Shown piece by piece: positions 34,233-44,500 of a stretch of 64,000 bases of DNA. Positions within the stretch are counted from its first letter, which is position 1. Every line of letters begins with the position of its first letter. This DNA is from Eubacterium xylanophilum ATCC 35991. Its GTDB lineage: Bacteria > Bacillota > Clostridia > Lachnospirales > Lachnospiraceae. The position numbers and the translations under genes are program-made. Under the pieces are notes generated by a model, which saw nothing but the letters and a program-made list of their open reading frames with translations, searched no databases and was not told the origin of the DNA. The stretch lies in the NCBI RefSeq assembly GCF_000518685.1, contig NZ_KI912471.1, positions 1 to 64,000 on the forward strand, read 5' to 3'.

Positions 34233-35018
34233 ATGGTTCTAGATACCTATGAGGATTTTAAGGTAAAGTTCTATAAATATACTGGACTAGATCTTAATTG
34301 TTACAAAGAAGCGCAGATGAAACGAAGAATAGAAAGTTTTCTGTCGAAGAAAAATTGCAGTGGATACGCAGAGTTTATGAGAATGCTTGAGGATGATCGC
34401 AAACTCTGCGATGAATTCACTACATATCTTACGATTAACGTATCTGAGTTTTATCGCAATCCAAATCAGTGGTCTATATTAGAGACTGTTGTCATTCCGG
34501 AGTTGATCAAGAACAACTCAAGCGGAAGTATAAAGATATGGAGCGCAGCCTGTTCTACGGGAGATGAACCATATACTTTGGCCATGGTATTTAATGAGAT
34601 GTGTCCCAGAGGGAACTTTGAAATTATTGCCACAGATATAGACATGGACATTATTCGAGTCGCAAAAAAAGGAAGATATTCCGAAAGAAGTATAAAAGGA
34701 TTGCCAAACAAGTATATTGATAAATATTTCTCCAGAAATTTAGATGGTGAATATATAATATCTGACAGGTTAAAGCAGTTCGTTACTTTTAAACAACATA
34801 ACCTATTGAGCGATCGTTTTCCAAGTGATGTCGATTTGGTTGTTTGTAGGAATGTGCTGATTTATTTTACAGAAGATGCCAAGGATATGATATATAGAAA
34901 TATGTACAAATCCTTGAAGAAAGATGGAGTCCTGTTTATTGGTAGTACAGAGCAGATTATGGGCTCAAGAGACTATGGACTTCAACCATTAAGATCATTT
35001 TTCTATAGGAAATTCTGA
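34233..35018 (+). CDS. cheR: CheR chemotaxis protein methyltransferase
   Basis: A 261-residue protein with an N-terminal helical CheR domain (YKEAQMKRRIESFLSKKNCSGYAEFMRML, 25-55) and a SAM-dependent methyltransferase domain: IWSAACSTGDEPYTLAMVF, ATDIDMDIIRVAKKGRYS, VDLVVCRNVLIYFTEDAKDMIYRNMYKSLKKDGVLFIGSTEQI. It methylates glutamates of chemoreceptors, implying a motile organism. No other che gene lies next to it. Confidence 0.93.
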   Translation: MVLDTYEDFKVKFYKYTGLDLNCYKEAQMKRRIESFLSKKNCSGYAEFMRMLEDDRKLCDEFTTYLTINVSEFYRNPNQWSILETVVIPELIKNNSSGSIKIWSAACSTGDEPYTLAMVFNEMCPRGNFEIIATDIDMDIIRVAKKGRYSERSIKGLPNKYIDKYFSRNLDGEYIISDRLKQFVTFKQHNLLSDRFPSDVDLVVCRNVLIYFTEDAKDMIYRNMYKSLKKDGVLFIGSTEQIMGSRDYGLQPLRSFFYRKF

Positions 35019-35023
35019 TTATA

Positions 35024-35052
35024 AAGCCACTCAGAGTTGTGCTGAGTGGCTT
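35024..35052. terminator. Hairpin after cheR
   Basis: AAGCCACTCAG pairs perfectly with CTGAGTGGCTT (7-nt loop). The T-run is weak. It separates cheR from the plsX run. Confidence 0.65.
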
Positions 35053-35114
35053 AAACAATGTGAGACATACGCTAGAGTATGACATTTTTTTGAAATTGAG
35101 GGAGGAAGCAGACA

Positions 35115-36116
35115 ATGAGTCAGGTTAAGATTGCTTTAGATGCAATGGGTGGAGATTATGCACCATATGAGACTGTCAAAGGTGCAGTAAACACAGTTAA
35201 TTCTACAGACAATATTAAAGTAATTCTTGTAGGTAGAGAAGATGAAATCAAAAATGAATTAGAGAGTTACAAATATGATGAGGAGAGAATTGAAGTTGTT
35301 CATGCTGAAGAAGTGATTCATATGGGAGATGTGCCTACCAAGGCAATTAGAGAAAAGAAGCAATCCTCACTTGTTGTTGCAATGAAACTTGTCAAGGATG
35401 GCGAGGCAGATGCGGTAGTATCTGCTGGAAGTACAGGAGCTATTCTTGTAGGTGGACAGCTTTTGGTTGGAAGATTAAAGGGTATTAAGAGACCACCTCT
35501 TGCACCTTTCTTGCCAACAGAAAAGGGATTCACACTGTTAATCGACTGTGGTGCCAATGTTGATGCTCGTCCGGAACATTTATTACAATTTGCAAAGATG
35601 GGATCAATTTACTGTGAAAATATGCTTGGTATCGACAATCCTACAGTGGGAATTGTAAACATTGGAACTGAAGAAGAAAAGGGTAATCAGTTAGTCAAGG
35701 ATACTAAGCCACTTCTTGAAGCGGCTGATGATATCAACTATATTGGAAGTGTTGAAGCGAGAGAGATTACCAAAGGTGCTGCTGATGTAGTTGTATGCGA
35801 GGCCTTTGTGGGTAATGTTATTCTTAAATTCTATGAGGGACTTGCCCTGACTATGTTCAAGACATTGAAGCAATCTCTACTAAAAAACTTTAGAGGAAAG
35901 ATGGCCGCTCTTATGGCTAAACCTGCGTTGTATGCGGTTAAGACAAAGTTTGAAGCCAGCGACCAGGGTGGAGCACCACTTCTCGGTTTAAAAGGCCTTG
36001 TAGTTAAGGCGCATGGTAATTCCAAGGCATTTGAGATTGAAGCGGCATTGAAACAATGTGTTCAATTTAGTGAAAAGGAAATTAACCAGAAAATCAAAGA
36101 TAGTTTGTGTGAGTAG
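35115..36116 (+). CDS. plsX: Phosphate acyltransferase PlsX
   Basis: A 333-residue enzyme that makes acyl-phosphate from acyl-ACP for phospholipid synthesis. Motifs: IALDAMGGDYAP, SAGSTGAILVGG, LIDCGANVDARPEHLLQFA, GIVNIGTEEEKGN, and VVCEAFVGNVILKFYEG. GGGAGGAAG precedes the ATG. acpP, which often lies between plsX and rnc, is absent here. Confidence 0.96.
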   Translation: MSQVKIALDAMGGDYAPYETVKGAVNTVNSTDNIKVILVGREDEIKNELESYKYDEERIEVVHAEEVIHMGDVPTKAIREKKQSSLVVAMKLVKDGEADAVVSAGSTGAILVGGQLLVGRLKGIKRPPLAPFLPTEKGFTLLIDCGANVDARPEHLLQFAKMGSIYCENMLGIDNPTVGIVNIGTEEEKGNQLVKDTKPLLEAADDINYIGSVEAREITKGAADVVVCEAFVGNVILKFYEGLALTMFKTLKQSLLKNFRGKMAALMAKPALYAVKTKFEASDQGGAPLLGLKGLVVKAHGNSKAFEIEAALKQCVQFSEKEINQKIKDSLCE

Positions 36117-36144
36117 AATCTAGATGGATTTGAGGTGAAGTGCC

Positions 36145-36837
36145 ATGGATACTTTGGATGTATTGCAAGAGATAATCGAATATAAGTTTAAGAATAAATA
36201 TTTGCTCAAAAATGCTCTTATGCACAGCTCTTATACCAATGAGAAGAAAATGGCATATATAAGCAACTATGAGCGATTGGAGTATCTTGGAGATGCTGTT
36301 TTGGAACTTGTCAGCAGTAGATTTATATATGACAATTATCCGGGATACAAAGAAGGAGAAATGACTAAGCTGAGAGCCAGCTTGGTTTGTGAGTATAGCT
36401 TGGCAAATGTGGCAAGAAAGCTTGAAATTGGCAAGTTTATTTTGCTTGGAAAAGGAGAGAGAAAGTCCAAAGGTGCTGACAGATCTTCGATTCTCTGCGA
36501 CGTTGTAGAGGCGATTATAGGAGCGATGTATCTGGATGGCGGCATTTCTTCAGCGGAATCATTTATAATGAAGCATGTTTTAAGTGATATAGATAAAAAA
36601 CAGCTTTTTCAGGATAGTAAGTCTACACTTCAGGAACTTGTCAAGAAGCTTGGATATGATAGCGTCAAGTATGAGTTGTTATCAGAGACCGGTCCTGAAA
36701 ATGACAAACAATTTGAGTTTATGTGCATGATTGATGGTAAAGCATTCTGTAGCGGTATTGGAAGAAGCAAGAAGTTGGCGCAGCAGGAGGCAGCATATAA
36801 AACTCTCATAAATTTACAAAAACGGAGTAGAATATAG
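36145..36837 (+). CDS. rnc: Ribonuclease III
   Basis: A 230-residue double-stranded RNA endonuclease. The catalytic helix is NYERLEYLGDAVLELVSS, with the second acidic pair in DVVEAIIGAMYLDGG. The C-terminal dsRBD starts at STLQELVKKLGYDSVKYELLSETGPEND and ends GRSKKLAQQEAAYKTLI. It lies between plsX and smc, the classic Firmicutes order; its stop touches the smc ATG. Confidence 0.96.
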   Translation: MDTLDVLQEIIEYKFKNKYLLKNALMHSSYTNEKKMAYISNYERLEYLGDAVLELVSSRFIYDNYPGYKEGEMTKLRASLVCEYSLANVARKLEIGKFILLGKGERKSKGADRSSILCDVVEAIIGAMYLDGGISSAESFIMKHVLSDIDKKQLFQDSKSTLQELVKKLGYDSVKYELLSETGPENDKQFEFMCMIDGKAFCSGIGRSKKLAQQEAAYKTLINLQKRSRI

Positions 36838-39800
36838 ATGTATCTAAAAAGTATAGAAGTACACGGTTTTAAGTCCTTTGCGAATAAACTTGTATTTGAA
36901 TTTGGAAATGGAATAACGGGAATTGTTGGACCTAACGGAAGTGGTAAGAGCAATGTAGCTGATGCCGTTCGTTGGGTTCTTGGTGAGCAAAGTGCCAAAC
37001 AGCTCCGAGGTGCAAGTATGCAAGATGTAATCTTTGCGGGAACGCAGATGCGCAAACCTCAGAGCTATGCTTATGTTGCGCTGACTATTTCCAATGAAGA
37101 TCATAAGTTAAATGTTCCGTATGAGGAAGTACAGGTGGCCAGAAGAGTTTATCGTTCCGGTGAAAGTGAGTACTTACTCAATGGAACAAGTTGTCGACTC
37201 AAGGATATTCAGGAGTTGTTCTTTGATACAGGTATTGGAAAAGAGGGATACTCTATTATCGGACAGGGTCAGATTGACAAGATCCTCAGTGGAAAGCCGG
37301 AAGAGCGTCGAGAACTCTTTGACGAGGCGGCTGGAATTGTAAAATATAAAAAGAGAAAAGCGAGTGCGGAGAAGAGCCTTGAAGTTGAGAAACAGAACCT
37401 TCTTCGTGTTAATGATATTGTTACCGAGCTCGAGAAGAGAGTTGAGCCTCTGGAGAAACAGTCTGAAAAGGCCAAGAAATACTTGCAATTAAAGGATGAA
37501 TTGAAGCAGTATGATGTGCAATTATTTATCCAGGATTATGAGAATTTCAATGAGGATTTGAAAGAGGCCAATGAAAATATTGCGAATTTGGATAAGGAGC
37601 TTCTTGCTCACAAGGCGGAGCAAGAAAAAATCAAGGAAGAGTTTAGTTCTGTAGAATCTCAAATAGAGCAATTTGATCAGGAAATTGAATCAAAGAGAGA
37701 CAAAGCTAACAAGGATCGCCTTCTTAAAACTAGAATCGAGGGAGACATTAATACTGAAAGACAGAAGATTGTCTCAATCAAAGAAGGAAAGAAAATCTAT
37801 GCAGATCGCTTAAAGGATATCAATGAGGCTGTTAAGCAGGCCACAAATGAGCGAGAGCAGTATTTACAGGAAAAGCAGGCATTTGCCAACAATGTGGCGA
37901 GAATGCGCCAGGATGAAACAGAGCTCCAAAAGGAAGTGGGGGAGTTAGAGAAAGCTTTACAAGATATAGAGAATGAACTCAAGACTCAGACCATTAATGT
38001 CAATGATTACAAAGATCAAAAGGCTGAGTATGATATTGAGAAACAGAGATTATCATCTCTGCTCGAACAAAATAAGATTAGTAAAGCTGAGATTAATCAG
38101 AGAATTCTTGCAAACAAGAGTGACGTCTCCATAGCTGAGGCCAATATGAAGCAGGAAGAAGAGGCTCTTGATAAGATCAAGTCAGAACATGATGAAGAAT
38201 TTTTAAAGTGCAAGAAGCTTGAGAATAAAATAGCTGAGTTAAATGAGAAGAAGAAAGCTAACAGAGAAAAGATTATCGAGGCTCAGCGCGATTACCACTT
38301 AAAGTCATCCAAGTTAGAGACTTTAAAGGATATTTCTGAGAGATATGAGGGATATGGTCATAGCATCAGAAAGGTAATGGAGAAAAAAGAAGAAAACAAG
38401 GGGATTATCGGCGTTGTCGCGGATATTATCCATGTTGATAAAAAGTATGAGACAGCTGTAGAAACGGCGCTGGGAGGAAATATTCAGAATGTGGTAACGG
38501 AAGATGAGTATGTTGCCAAGGATATGATTAATTTCCTTAAAAAGAAGAAATTTGGTCGTGTTACCTTCTTGCCATTGACCACAGTAACCAGCAATCCCAA
38601 GAGTATCAAGGAAGAAGTCTTTGATGAAAAGGGCGTCATAGGTCGATTGTCAGATTTGGTTGAGAAAGATGACAGATATGATGAAGTAGTCAAATTCTTG
38701 ATTGGAAGATATATACTTGTGGATCATATAGATAATGCCATGAAAATAGCCAAGAAGTACAACTTTAGGCTTAGAATAGTAACTCTCGAGGGTGAACTCA
38801 TTAACCCGGGTGGTTCCATGGCGGGTGGAGCATTTAAGAATAACAACAATTTGCTCAGCCGTAAGAGAGAGATGGAACTCTTAGAAGAGGGAATTACAAA
38901 AGCATCTGCAGATCTTGATAAGTACAGGTCGAGAAATGCCGGCATTGACGAGGAAGTTGAGAAGATAAATGATCAGATTTCCAAGAAGAATGAGATTTTG
39001 AAGGACCTTGATATCAAGAAGAATACTGCCAGAATCAAGTATGAACAAGCAGTGGAAATCAAGGAGAATAAAGAGCGTGAACTCTTGACAATTGTCCATG
39101 ACAATAGCGACTTGGAGTCGCAGAATATTTCTCTTCAAAACTTGCTTGATGAGATTGAAGAAAAAATCAAAAAATCTGTTACAAATCGTGAAGATGCGGA
39201 AGAGATTATTGCCACTAATACAGCTCTGAGAGATGAAAAACAGGTTGTTTTCAAGGAGAGACAAGAGGCTCTTAACGTCACCAAGATGGAAGTTGAGAAG
39301 TATGTTCAGAAGAACGAATTCCATGAGGACAATCTCGCCAAGGCAGAGTCGAGACTTCAGGAGTTAAATGAAGAGCTGGACAAAATTCAGAAGACCAATG
39401 AGGGCGCAGATGAGCAGGCGGAGAATATGGAATCAACAATTGTTGATTTTGAGAACCGCATGAAGAAAATCGATGTAGAAATCGAAGAGTTGGAAAAAGA
39501 CGTCTCTGAGGCGAAGGTCAAGAAAGAAGAATTGATGGTGCAACAAAAAGACTTCTTTGACAAACGTGAGAAGCTTGGCAATACCATTAACGAGCTTGAC
39601 AAGGAGACTTTCCGACTTAATGCAAGAAAAGAGAAATTGGAAGAGCAGATCGAGGGCAAGATCAATTATATGTGGAATGAATACGAGATTTCATATCACA
39701 ATGCCAAGGAAAATGTTCAGCCAATGGAGCATAGCTATACTAAGATTAAGAGTTTGGTGGCAGAGACTAAGACCAATATTCGCTTATTGGGGGATGTAAA

Positions 39801-40398
39801 TGTAAATGCCATTGAGGAGTACAAGGAGACCAGTGAGCGCTATAATATATTAAAGACTCAACAGGAAGATCTCATCAAATCAGAAGAGGCCTTGAGAAAA
39901 ATTATCGAGGATTTGGATGTGGAGATGAGAAAGCAGTTCTCTGAAAAATTTGTAGATATTAAGACTCAATTTGATAAGGTGTTCAAAGAACTCTTCGGAG
40001 GTGGAAAGGGAACTCTTGAACTAGTTGAGAATGAGGATATACTTGAGGCTGGTATTAAGATTAACGCTCAGCCACCCGGAAAGAAACTTCAGAACATGAT
40101 GCAGCTTTCCGGAGGTGAGAAAGCATTGACGGCTATTTCTTTGCTGTTTGCGATTCAGAATCTCAAACCGTCTCCATTCTGTCTCCTAGACGAGATCGAG
40201 GCGGCATTAGATGATTCCAACGTAAAGAGATATGCAAAGTATTTGCAAAAACTCACCAAGAATACACAGTTTATCGTCATTACCCATAGACATGGTACTA
40301 TGGCATCTGCGGATGCGCTTTATGGAATAACGATGCAGGAAAAAGGTGTATCTACATTGGTAAGTGTAAAGCTTATTGAGGAGCAATTAGAGGAATAG
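36838..40398 (+). CDS. smc: Chromosome segregation ATPase SMC
   Basis: A 1186-residue SMC protein that compacts and separates chromosomes with ScpA/ScpB. N-terminal Walker A GPNGSGKSNVADAVRWVLGEQ (32-52), coiled coil 165-500, hinge about 505-660 (IIGVVADIIHVDKKYETAVETALGGNIQNVV ... GGSMAGG), second coiled coil 670-1010, then LSGGEKALTAISLLFAI and FCLLDEIEAALDDSNVKRYAKYL. Length is typical. Starts directly after the rnc stop. Confidence 0.97.
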   Translation: MYLKSIEVHGFKSFANKLVFEFGNGITGIVGPNGSGKSNVADAVRWVLGEQSAKQLRGASMQDVIFAGTQMRKPQSYAYVALTISNEDHKLNVPYEEVQVARRVYRSGESEYLLNGTSCRLKDIQELFFDTGIGKEGYSIIGQGQIDKILSGKPEERRELFDEAAGIVKYKKRKASAEKSLEVEKQNLLRVNDIVTELEKRVEPLEKQSEKAKKYLQLKDELKQYDVQLFIQDYENFNEDLKEANENIANLDKELLAHKAEQEKIKEEFSSVESQIEQFDQEIESKRDKANKDRLLKTRIEGDINTERQKIVSIKEGKKIYADRLKDINEAVKQATNEREQYLQEKQAFANNVARMRQDETELQKEVGELEKALQDIENELKTQTINVNDYKDQKAEYDIEKQRLSSLLEQNKISKAEINQRILANKSDVSIAEANMKQEEEALDKIKSEHDEEFLKCKKLENKIAELNEKKKANREKIIEAQRDYHLKSSKLETLKDISERYEGYGHSIRKVMEKKEENKGIIGVVADIIHVDKKYETAVETALGGNIQNVVTEDEYVAKDMINFLKKKKFGRVTFLPLTTVTSNPKSIKEEVFDEKGVIGRLSDLVEKDDRYDEVVKFLIGRYILVDHIDNAMKIAKKYNFRLRIVTLEGELINPGGSMAGGAFKNNNNLLSRKREMELLEEGITKASADLDKYRSRNAGIDEEVEKINDQISKKNEILKDLDIKKNTARIKYEQAVEIKENKERELLTIVHDNSDLESQNISLQNLLDEIEEKIKKSVTNREDAEEIIATNTALRDEKQVVFKERQEALNVTKMEVEKYVQKNEFHEDNLAKAESRLQELNEELDKIQKTNEGADEQAENMESTIVDFENRMKKIDVEIEELEKDVSEAKVKKEELMVQQKDFFDKREKLGNTINELDKETFRLNARKEKLEEQIEGKINYMWNEYEISYHNAKENVQPMEHSYTKIKSLVAETKTNIRLLGDVNVNAIEEYKETSERYNILKTQQEDLIKSEEALRKIIEDLDVEMRKQFSEKFVDIKTQFDKVFKELFGGGKGTLELVENEDILEAGIKINAQPPGKKLQNMMQLSGGEKALTAISLLFAIQNLKPSPFCLLDEIEAALDDSNVKRYAKYLQKLTKNTQFIVITHRHGTMASADALYGITMQEKGVSTLVSVKLIEEQLEE

Positions 40399-40410
40399 TG
40401 AGGCAGAAAT

Positions 40411-41355
40411 ATGAGTGAAAAAAGAGGATTTTTTAGTAAATTAAAAAGTGGACTCGCCAAGACGAGAGACAGATTTACTACTGGAATTGATTCAGTTTTT
40501 TCTGGTTTTTCTCAGATAGATGAGGATTTCTATGAGGAGATTGAAGAACTTTTGGTTATGGCTGACATAGGAATTGAGAATTCCATGAACATTATCGCGA
40601 GTTTAAAAGAAAAGGTCAAAGAGAATAAGGTCAAGGAGCCAGAGGCTTGTCGTGAATTGCTGAAAGACACTATCAAGGAGCAGATGGCAGTTCCAGATGA
40701 TGCTTATGATTATGAGAATAGAAAATCAGTCGTACTATTTATCGGAGTAAATGGAGTTGGTAAGACTACAAGTGTTGGAAAACTTGCAGCTCAGTATAAG
40801 AATGAAGGGAAGAAAGTTCTTCTTGCGGCGGCTGATACATTTAGAGCGGGAGCGATTGACCAGTTAAAGGAGTGGTCCCACAGGGCTAGCGTCGATATTA
40901 TAGCAGGACAGGAGGGACAAGATCCTGCGTCTGTTGTATTTGACGCAACAAATGCGGCCAAGTCAAGAAATACAGATTTGCTACTTTGTGATACTGCCGG
41001 AAGACTTCACAATAAGAAGAATCTTATGGCAGAACTTCATAAAATATATAAAATAATTAATAGCGAGTATTCAGATGCTCATGTAGAGACATTTTTGGTT
41101 GTTGATGGAACAACGGGGCAAAATGCTCTTGTCCAGGCGAAACAATTCAAAGAAGTAGCTGACATAACAGGAGTAATACTAACTAAACTCGATGGAACTG
41201 CAAAAGGCGGAATTGCCATTGCTATTCAAGCTGAACTCGGTATACCGGTGAAGTTCATCGGTATTGGTGAGCAGGTTGGAGATATGCAGAGATTTGATTC
41301 ATCAGAGTTTGTAGAGGCTTTGTTCGACACATCTACAGAGCAAGATAATGAATAA
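40411..41355 (+). CDS. ftsY: Signal recognition particle receptor FtsY
   Basis: A 314-residue SRP GTPase that receives ribosome-SRP complexes at the membrane. N domain 1-100; G domain with FIGVNGVGKTTSVGKLA, AADTFRAGAIDQLKEW, CDTAGRLHNKKNLMAEL, TKLDGTAKGGIAIAI and GIGEQVGDMQRFD. Compact form without the long acidic A domain. Commonly follows smc in Firmicutes. Confidence 0.97.
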   Translation: MSEKRGFFSKLKSGLAKTRDRFTTGIDSVFSGFSQIDEDFYEEIEELLVMADIGIENSMNIIASLKEKVKENKVKEPEACRELLKDTIKEQMAVPDDAYDYENRKSVVLFIGVNGVGKTTSVGKLAAQYKNEGKKVLLAAADTFRAGAIDQLKEWSHRASVDIIAGQEGQDPASVVFDATNAAKSRNTDLLLCDTAGRLHNKKNLMAELHKIYKIINSEYSDAHVETFLVVDGTTGQNALVQAKQFKEVADITGVILTKLDGTAKGGIAIAIQAELGIPVKFIGIGEQVGDMQRFDSSEFVEALFDTSTEQDNE

Positions 41356-41378
41356 AGATTATTAGGAGGCATTGAGCA

Positions 41379-42599
41379 ATGATAACATTGGACAAATTTG
41401 AAGAAGCAAGCGAAAGAGTAAAGGAGGTAATTCTTCCAACTAATTTGATTTACAGCGAGTACTATAGCGCGCAGACAGGTGGAAAGGTATATCTTAAGCC
41501 TGAAAATATGCAGTATACAGGTGCTTACAAGGTAAGAGGAGCCTACTATAAAATTAGTACGTTGTCAGATGAAGAGAGAAAGCGCGGACTGATCACGGCA
41601 TCTGCGGGTAATCATGCACAAGGTGTGGCGTTTGCAGCTAAATTGTTCGGAGTTGATGCACAGATTGTTATGCCAAATACAACACCATTGATTAAGGTCA
41701 ACAGAACAAAATCATATGGAGCTGAGGTTATCCTTTACGGTGATGTATATGACGATTCATGTAAATATGCATTGGAATTAGCTGAGAAGCAGGGAAGTAC
41801 ATTTATTCATCCATTTGACGATGAAGTTGTTGCAACCGGTCAGGGATCAATTGCAATGGAGATTATCAAGGAGCTTCCAACAGTTGATATTATCCTAGTT
41901 CCAATAGGTGGAGGCGGACTTGCTTGTGGTGTATCCACACTTGCAAAACTTCTAAATCCAAATATAAAAGTAATAGGTGTAGAGCCAGCCGGTGCTGCTT
42001 GTATGAAGGAATCTCTCAAGCAGGGAAAAGTTGTATCTCTCCCTGGAGTTGATACAATCGCAGATGGTACTGCAGTTAAGACGCCTGGTAAGAATATTTT
42101 TCCATATATTCAGGAGAATATTGATGAGATTATCACAGTTGATGATCATGATCTTATTGTAAGTTTCCTTGATATGATTGAGAATCATAAGATGGTTGTT
42201 GAGAATTCTGGTCTGTTGACTGTTGCAGCTCTCAAGCAGATGGATATCAAGGATAAGAAGGTGGTTTCTATCCTCAGTGGTGGAAATATGGATGTAATTA
42301 CAGTATCTTCAGTTGTACAGCATGGATTGATTCAGAGAGGCAGAATATTTACAGTTTCTGTGGAGCTTCCTGATAGACCAGGTGAATTGTTGCACGTTGC
42401 AGAGGTAATTGCCAAGGCACAGGGAAATGTTATTCGCCTTGATCACAATCAGTTCGTAAGTATCAACAGAAATTCAGCTGTTGAGCTTAGAATCACGATG
42501 GAGGCATTTGGTCATGATCACAAAAATATGATTATGAGACAGCTTAAGGAAGCCGGTTATAAGGTTAAAGAAAAGCAACCAAAGGCTATTTATAGATAA
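41379..42599 (+). CDS. ilvA: Threonine ammonia-lyase with ACT domain
   Basis: A 406-residue PLP enzyme that converts threonine to 2-oxobutanoate. The PLP Lys is in YTGAYKVRGAYYK (~52), SAGNHAQGVA binds substrate, IGGGGLACGVS binds the phosphate, and SGGNMDV ends the catalytic part. Residues ~330-400 are an ACT domain (VSVELPDRPGELLHVAEVIAKAQGNVIRLDH). One ACT domain fits the shorter IlvA/TdcB form; either a biosynthetic or a catabolic role is possible. No attenuator is seen in the 23-bp gap upstream. Confidence 0.92.
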   Translation: MITLDKFEEASERVKEVILPTNLIYSEYYSAQTGGKVYLKPENMQYTGAYKVRGAYYKISTLSDEERKRGLITASAGNHAQGVAFAAKLFGVDAQIVMPNTTPLIKVNRTKSYGAEVILYGDVYDDSCKYALELAEKQGSTFIHPFDDEVVATGQGSIAMEIIKELPTVDIILVPIGGGGLACGVSTLAKLLNPNIKVIGVEPAGAACMKESLKQGKVVSLPGVDTIADGTAVKTPGKNIFPYIQENIDEIITVDDHDLIVSFLDMIENHKMVVENSGLLTVAALKQMDIKDKKVVSILSGGNMDVITVSSVVQHGLIQRGRIFTVSVELPDRPGELLHVAEVIAKAQGNVIRLDHNQFVSINRNSAVELRITMEAFGHDHKNMIMRQLKEAGYKVKEKQPKAIYR

Positions 42600-42616
42600 A
42601 TTTGTTGGAGGAAGAG

Positions 42617-43828
42617 ATGAATTACGAAGAAAATTTATTGTTTACACCGGAAGGTGTGAGAGATACTTATGGCATTGATTGTGAGAACAGAAATATCGTT
42701 GAGCACAACGCTAGAGTTCTTATGAACAATTATGGTTTTGAAGATATTCAGACCCCAACATTTGAATTTTTTGATATTTTCAATCGAGAGAGAGGAACTG
42801 TGGGCTCTAAGGACATGTTTAAGTTCTTTGATAGATATAACAATACCTTGGTTTTGCGCCCTGATATCACTCCTTCGATTGCCAGATGTGTTGCCAAGTA
42901 CTATAGCAAAGAGGAAATGCCAATTAGACTCTCTTATGGTGGAAGCACATTTAAGCAGATTCATGGATATCATGGTAAATTGGCAGAGGTTTATCAACTG
43001 GGAGCAGAGTTGATAAATGACGGAAGCTCTGATGCAGACGCTGAGATGATTGCACTTACTGTTGAGATATTGAAAAATGCCGGATTAGATGAATTTACAG
43101 TAGATGTTGGACATGCCGGTTTTATCAAGGGAATAATGAATGAGGCCGGATTCGATGTCGCTGAAGTAAAAGAATACAAGGATATGCTTTCCAATAAGAA
43201 TATTTTTGCGGTTGAAAGATTTGTCTCTGATAAAGACATATCGGCTTCGTTGAAAGAACTCTTGATTAAACTTCCTGACTTGTTTGGCGGAATTGAGACT
43301 ATAGATTATGCACTTGAAAGAGTTAATGACAAAGAGGCAATAGATGCACTTGAGAGATTGAAGACAGTTTATCAAATTCTGACTATTTATGGTGTTGAAG
43401 GAAATGTCACATTCGACTTGAGCACACTCAGTAATTATGATTATTATACCGGAATTGTTTTCAAGGCATATACCTATGGAGCCGGTGAAGCCATCGTTAG
43501 CGGTGGACGTTATGACAATCTAATCGAGCAGTTTGGCAAGAAAGCTAATGCGGTTGGGCTTGCATTGCTTCTCGATCAGCTCATGAAGGCGATTGACAAT
43601 CAGAACAAGAATAAAGCCATAGAAAAAGATGGCATACTTATCTTGTTCCGTTCCAATAATCGTCAGAAGGCGATAAGCATCAGCAATGAATATAGGAATC
43701 AGGGAAAGAAAGTTGTTCTTATGCGAAAAGCTGCTGATTTTGATAATGAAGATTATAAGAAATATGCAGAAAAGAGAAATTTGGCAGAAGTTGTTCTTGT
43801 TAATGATGACGAGATTATCAATATATAA
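42617..43828 (+). CDS. hisZ: ATP phosphoribosyltransferase regulatory subunit
   Basis: About 403 residues with a histidyl-tRNA synthetase-like fold: LLFTPEGVRDTYG, GFEDIQTPTFEFFDIF, LVLRPDITPSIARCVAKYY, FKQIHGYHGKLAEVYQLGAELI, and YYTGIVFKAYTYGAGEAIVSGGRYDNLIEQFG. It lacks full HisRS catalysis and activates the short HisG that follows. GGAGG is 5 nt before ATG 42617, so the upstream TTG is not used. Confidence 0.93.
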   Translation: MNYEENLLFTPEGVRDTYGIDCENRNIVEHNARVLMNNYGFEDIQTPTFEFFDIFNRERGTVGSKDMFKFFDRYNNTLVLRPDITPSIARCVAKYYSKEEMPIRLSYGGSTFKQIHGYHGKLAEVYQLGAELINDGSSDADAEMIALTVEILKNAGLDEFTVDVGHAGFIKGIMNEAGFDVAEVKEYKDMLSNKNIFAVERFVSDKDISASLKELLIKLPDLFGGIETIDYALERVNDKEAIDALERLKTVYQILTIYGVEGNVTFDLSTLSNYDYYTGIVFKAYTYGAGEAIVSGGRYDNLIEQFGKKANAVGLALLLDQLMKAIDNQNKNKAIEKDGILILFRSNNRQKAISISNEYRNQGKKVVLMRKAADFDNEDYKKYAEKRNLAEVVLVNDDEIINI

Positions 43829-43846
43829 TAAAGGAAACGGTGTAAG

Positions 43847-44494
43847 ATGAAATATATTACTATTGCATTGGCTAAGGGAAGACTTGCCAAACAAACTCTC
43901 GCTTTGCTTGAGCAATCAGGTATAACATGCGAGGAAATGAAGGATAAGGATACTAGAAAACTCATATTTGTCAATGAAGAATTAAAACTCAAATTCTTCT
44001 TGTCAAAGACTTCAGATGTGCCTACATATGTGGAATATGGTGCGGCTGATATTGGAGTTGTCGGAAGTGATACTATCTTAGAAGAGGGAAGAAAAGTTTT
44101 AGAGGTTCTCGACCTTGAACTTGGTAAATGCCGCATGTGTGTTGCCGGCCCTGCTTCTGCCAGAGAGTGTCTTGAGAAAAATGAGATTATACGCGTTGCT
44201 TCAAAGTATCCCAATATAGCAAAGAATTATTTTTACAATCAGAAGCATCAAACAGTGGAGATTATCAAGCTCAATGGTTCAGTAGAGCTTGCTCCTATCG
44301 TTGGATTGTCAGAAGTGATTGTAGATATTGTTGAGACAGGCTCCACACTCAAAGAAAATGGTCTTGAAGTGTTAGAGGAGATATGCCCATTATCGGCAAG
44401 AGTAATTGTAAATGAAGCAAGTATGAAACTTCAGCGTGAGAGAATCACGCAGATTGTAAAGGATTTACAGAGTTCAAAGAAGACGGAGGCATAG
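43847..44494 (+). CDS. hisG: ATP phosphoribosyltransferase, short form
   Basis: A 215-residue HisG of the short type (no C-terminal regulatory domain): ITIALAKGRLAKQTLALLEQSGI, PTYVEYGAADIGVVGSDTILEE, KYPNIAKNYFYNQKHQTVEIIKLNGSVELAPIVGLSEVIVDIVETGSTLKENGL. It starts histidine synthesis and needs HisZ, encoded 18 bp upstream. The remaining his genes are not in the window. Confidence 0.96.
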   Translation: MKYITIALAKGRLAKQTLALLEQSGITCEEMKDKDTRKLIFVNEELKLKFFLSKTSDVPTYVEYGAADIGVVGSDTILEEGRKVLEVLDLELGKCRMCVAGPASARECLEKNEIIRVASKYPNIAKNYFYNQKHQTVEIIKLNGSVELAPIVGLSEVIVDIVETGSTLKENGLEVLEEICPLSARVIVNEASMKLQRERITQIVKDLQSSKKTEA

Positions 44495-44500
44495 TAGCTT

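Noticed and set aside
36117-36144. Missing acpP between plsX and rnc
   Set aside because: The 28-bp gap has no room for it; its absence from this spot is common enough not to be reported as a loss.
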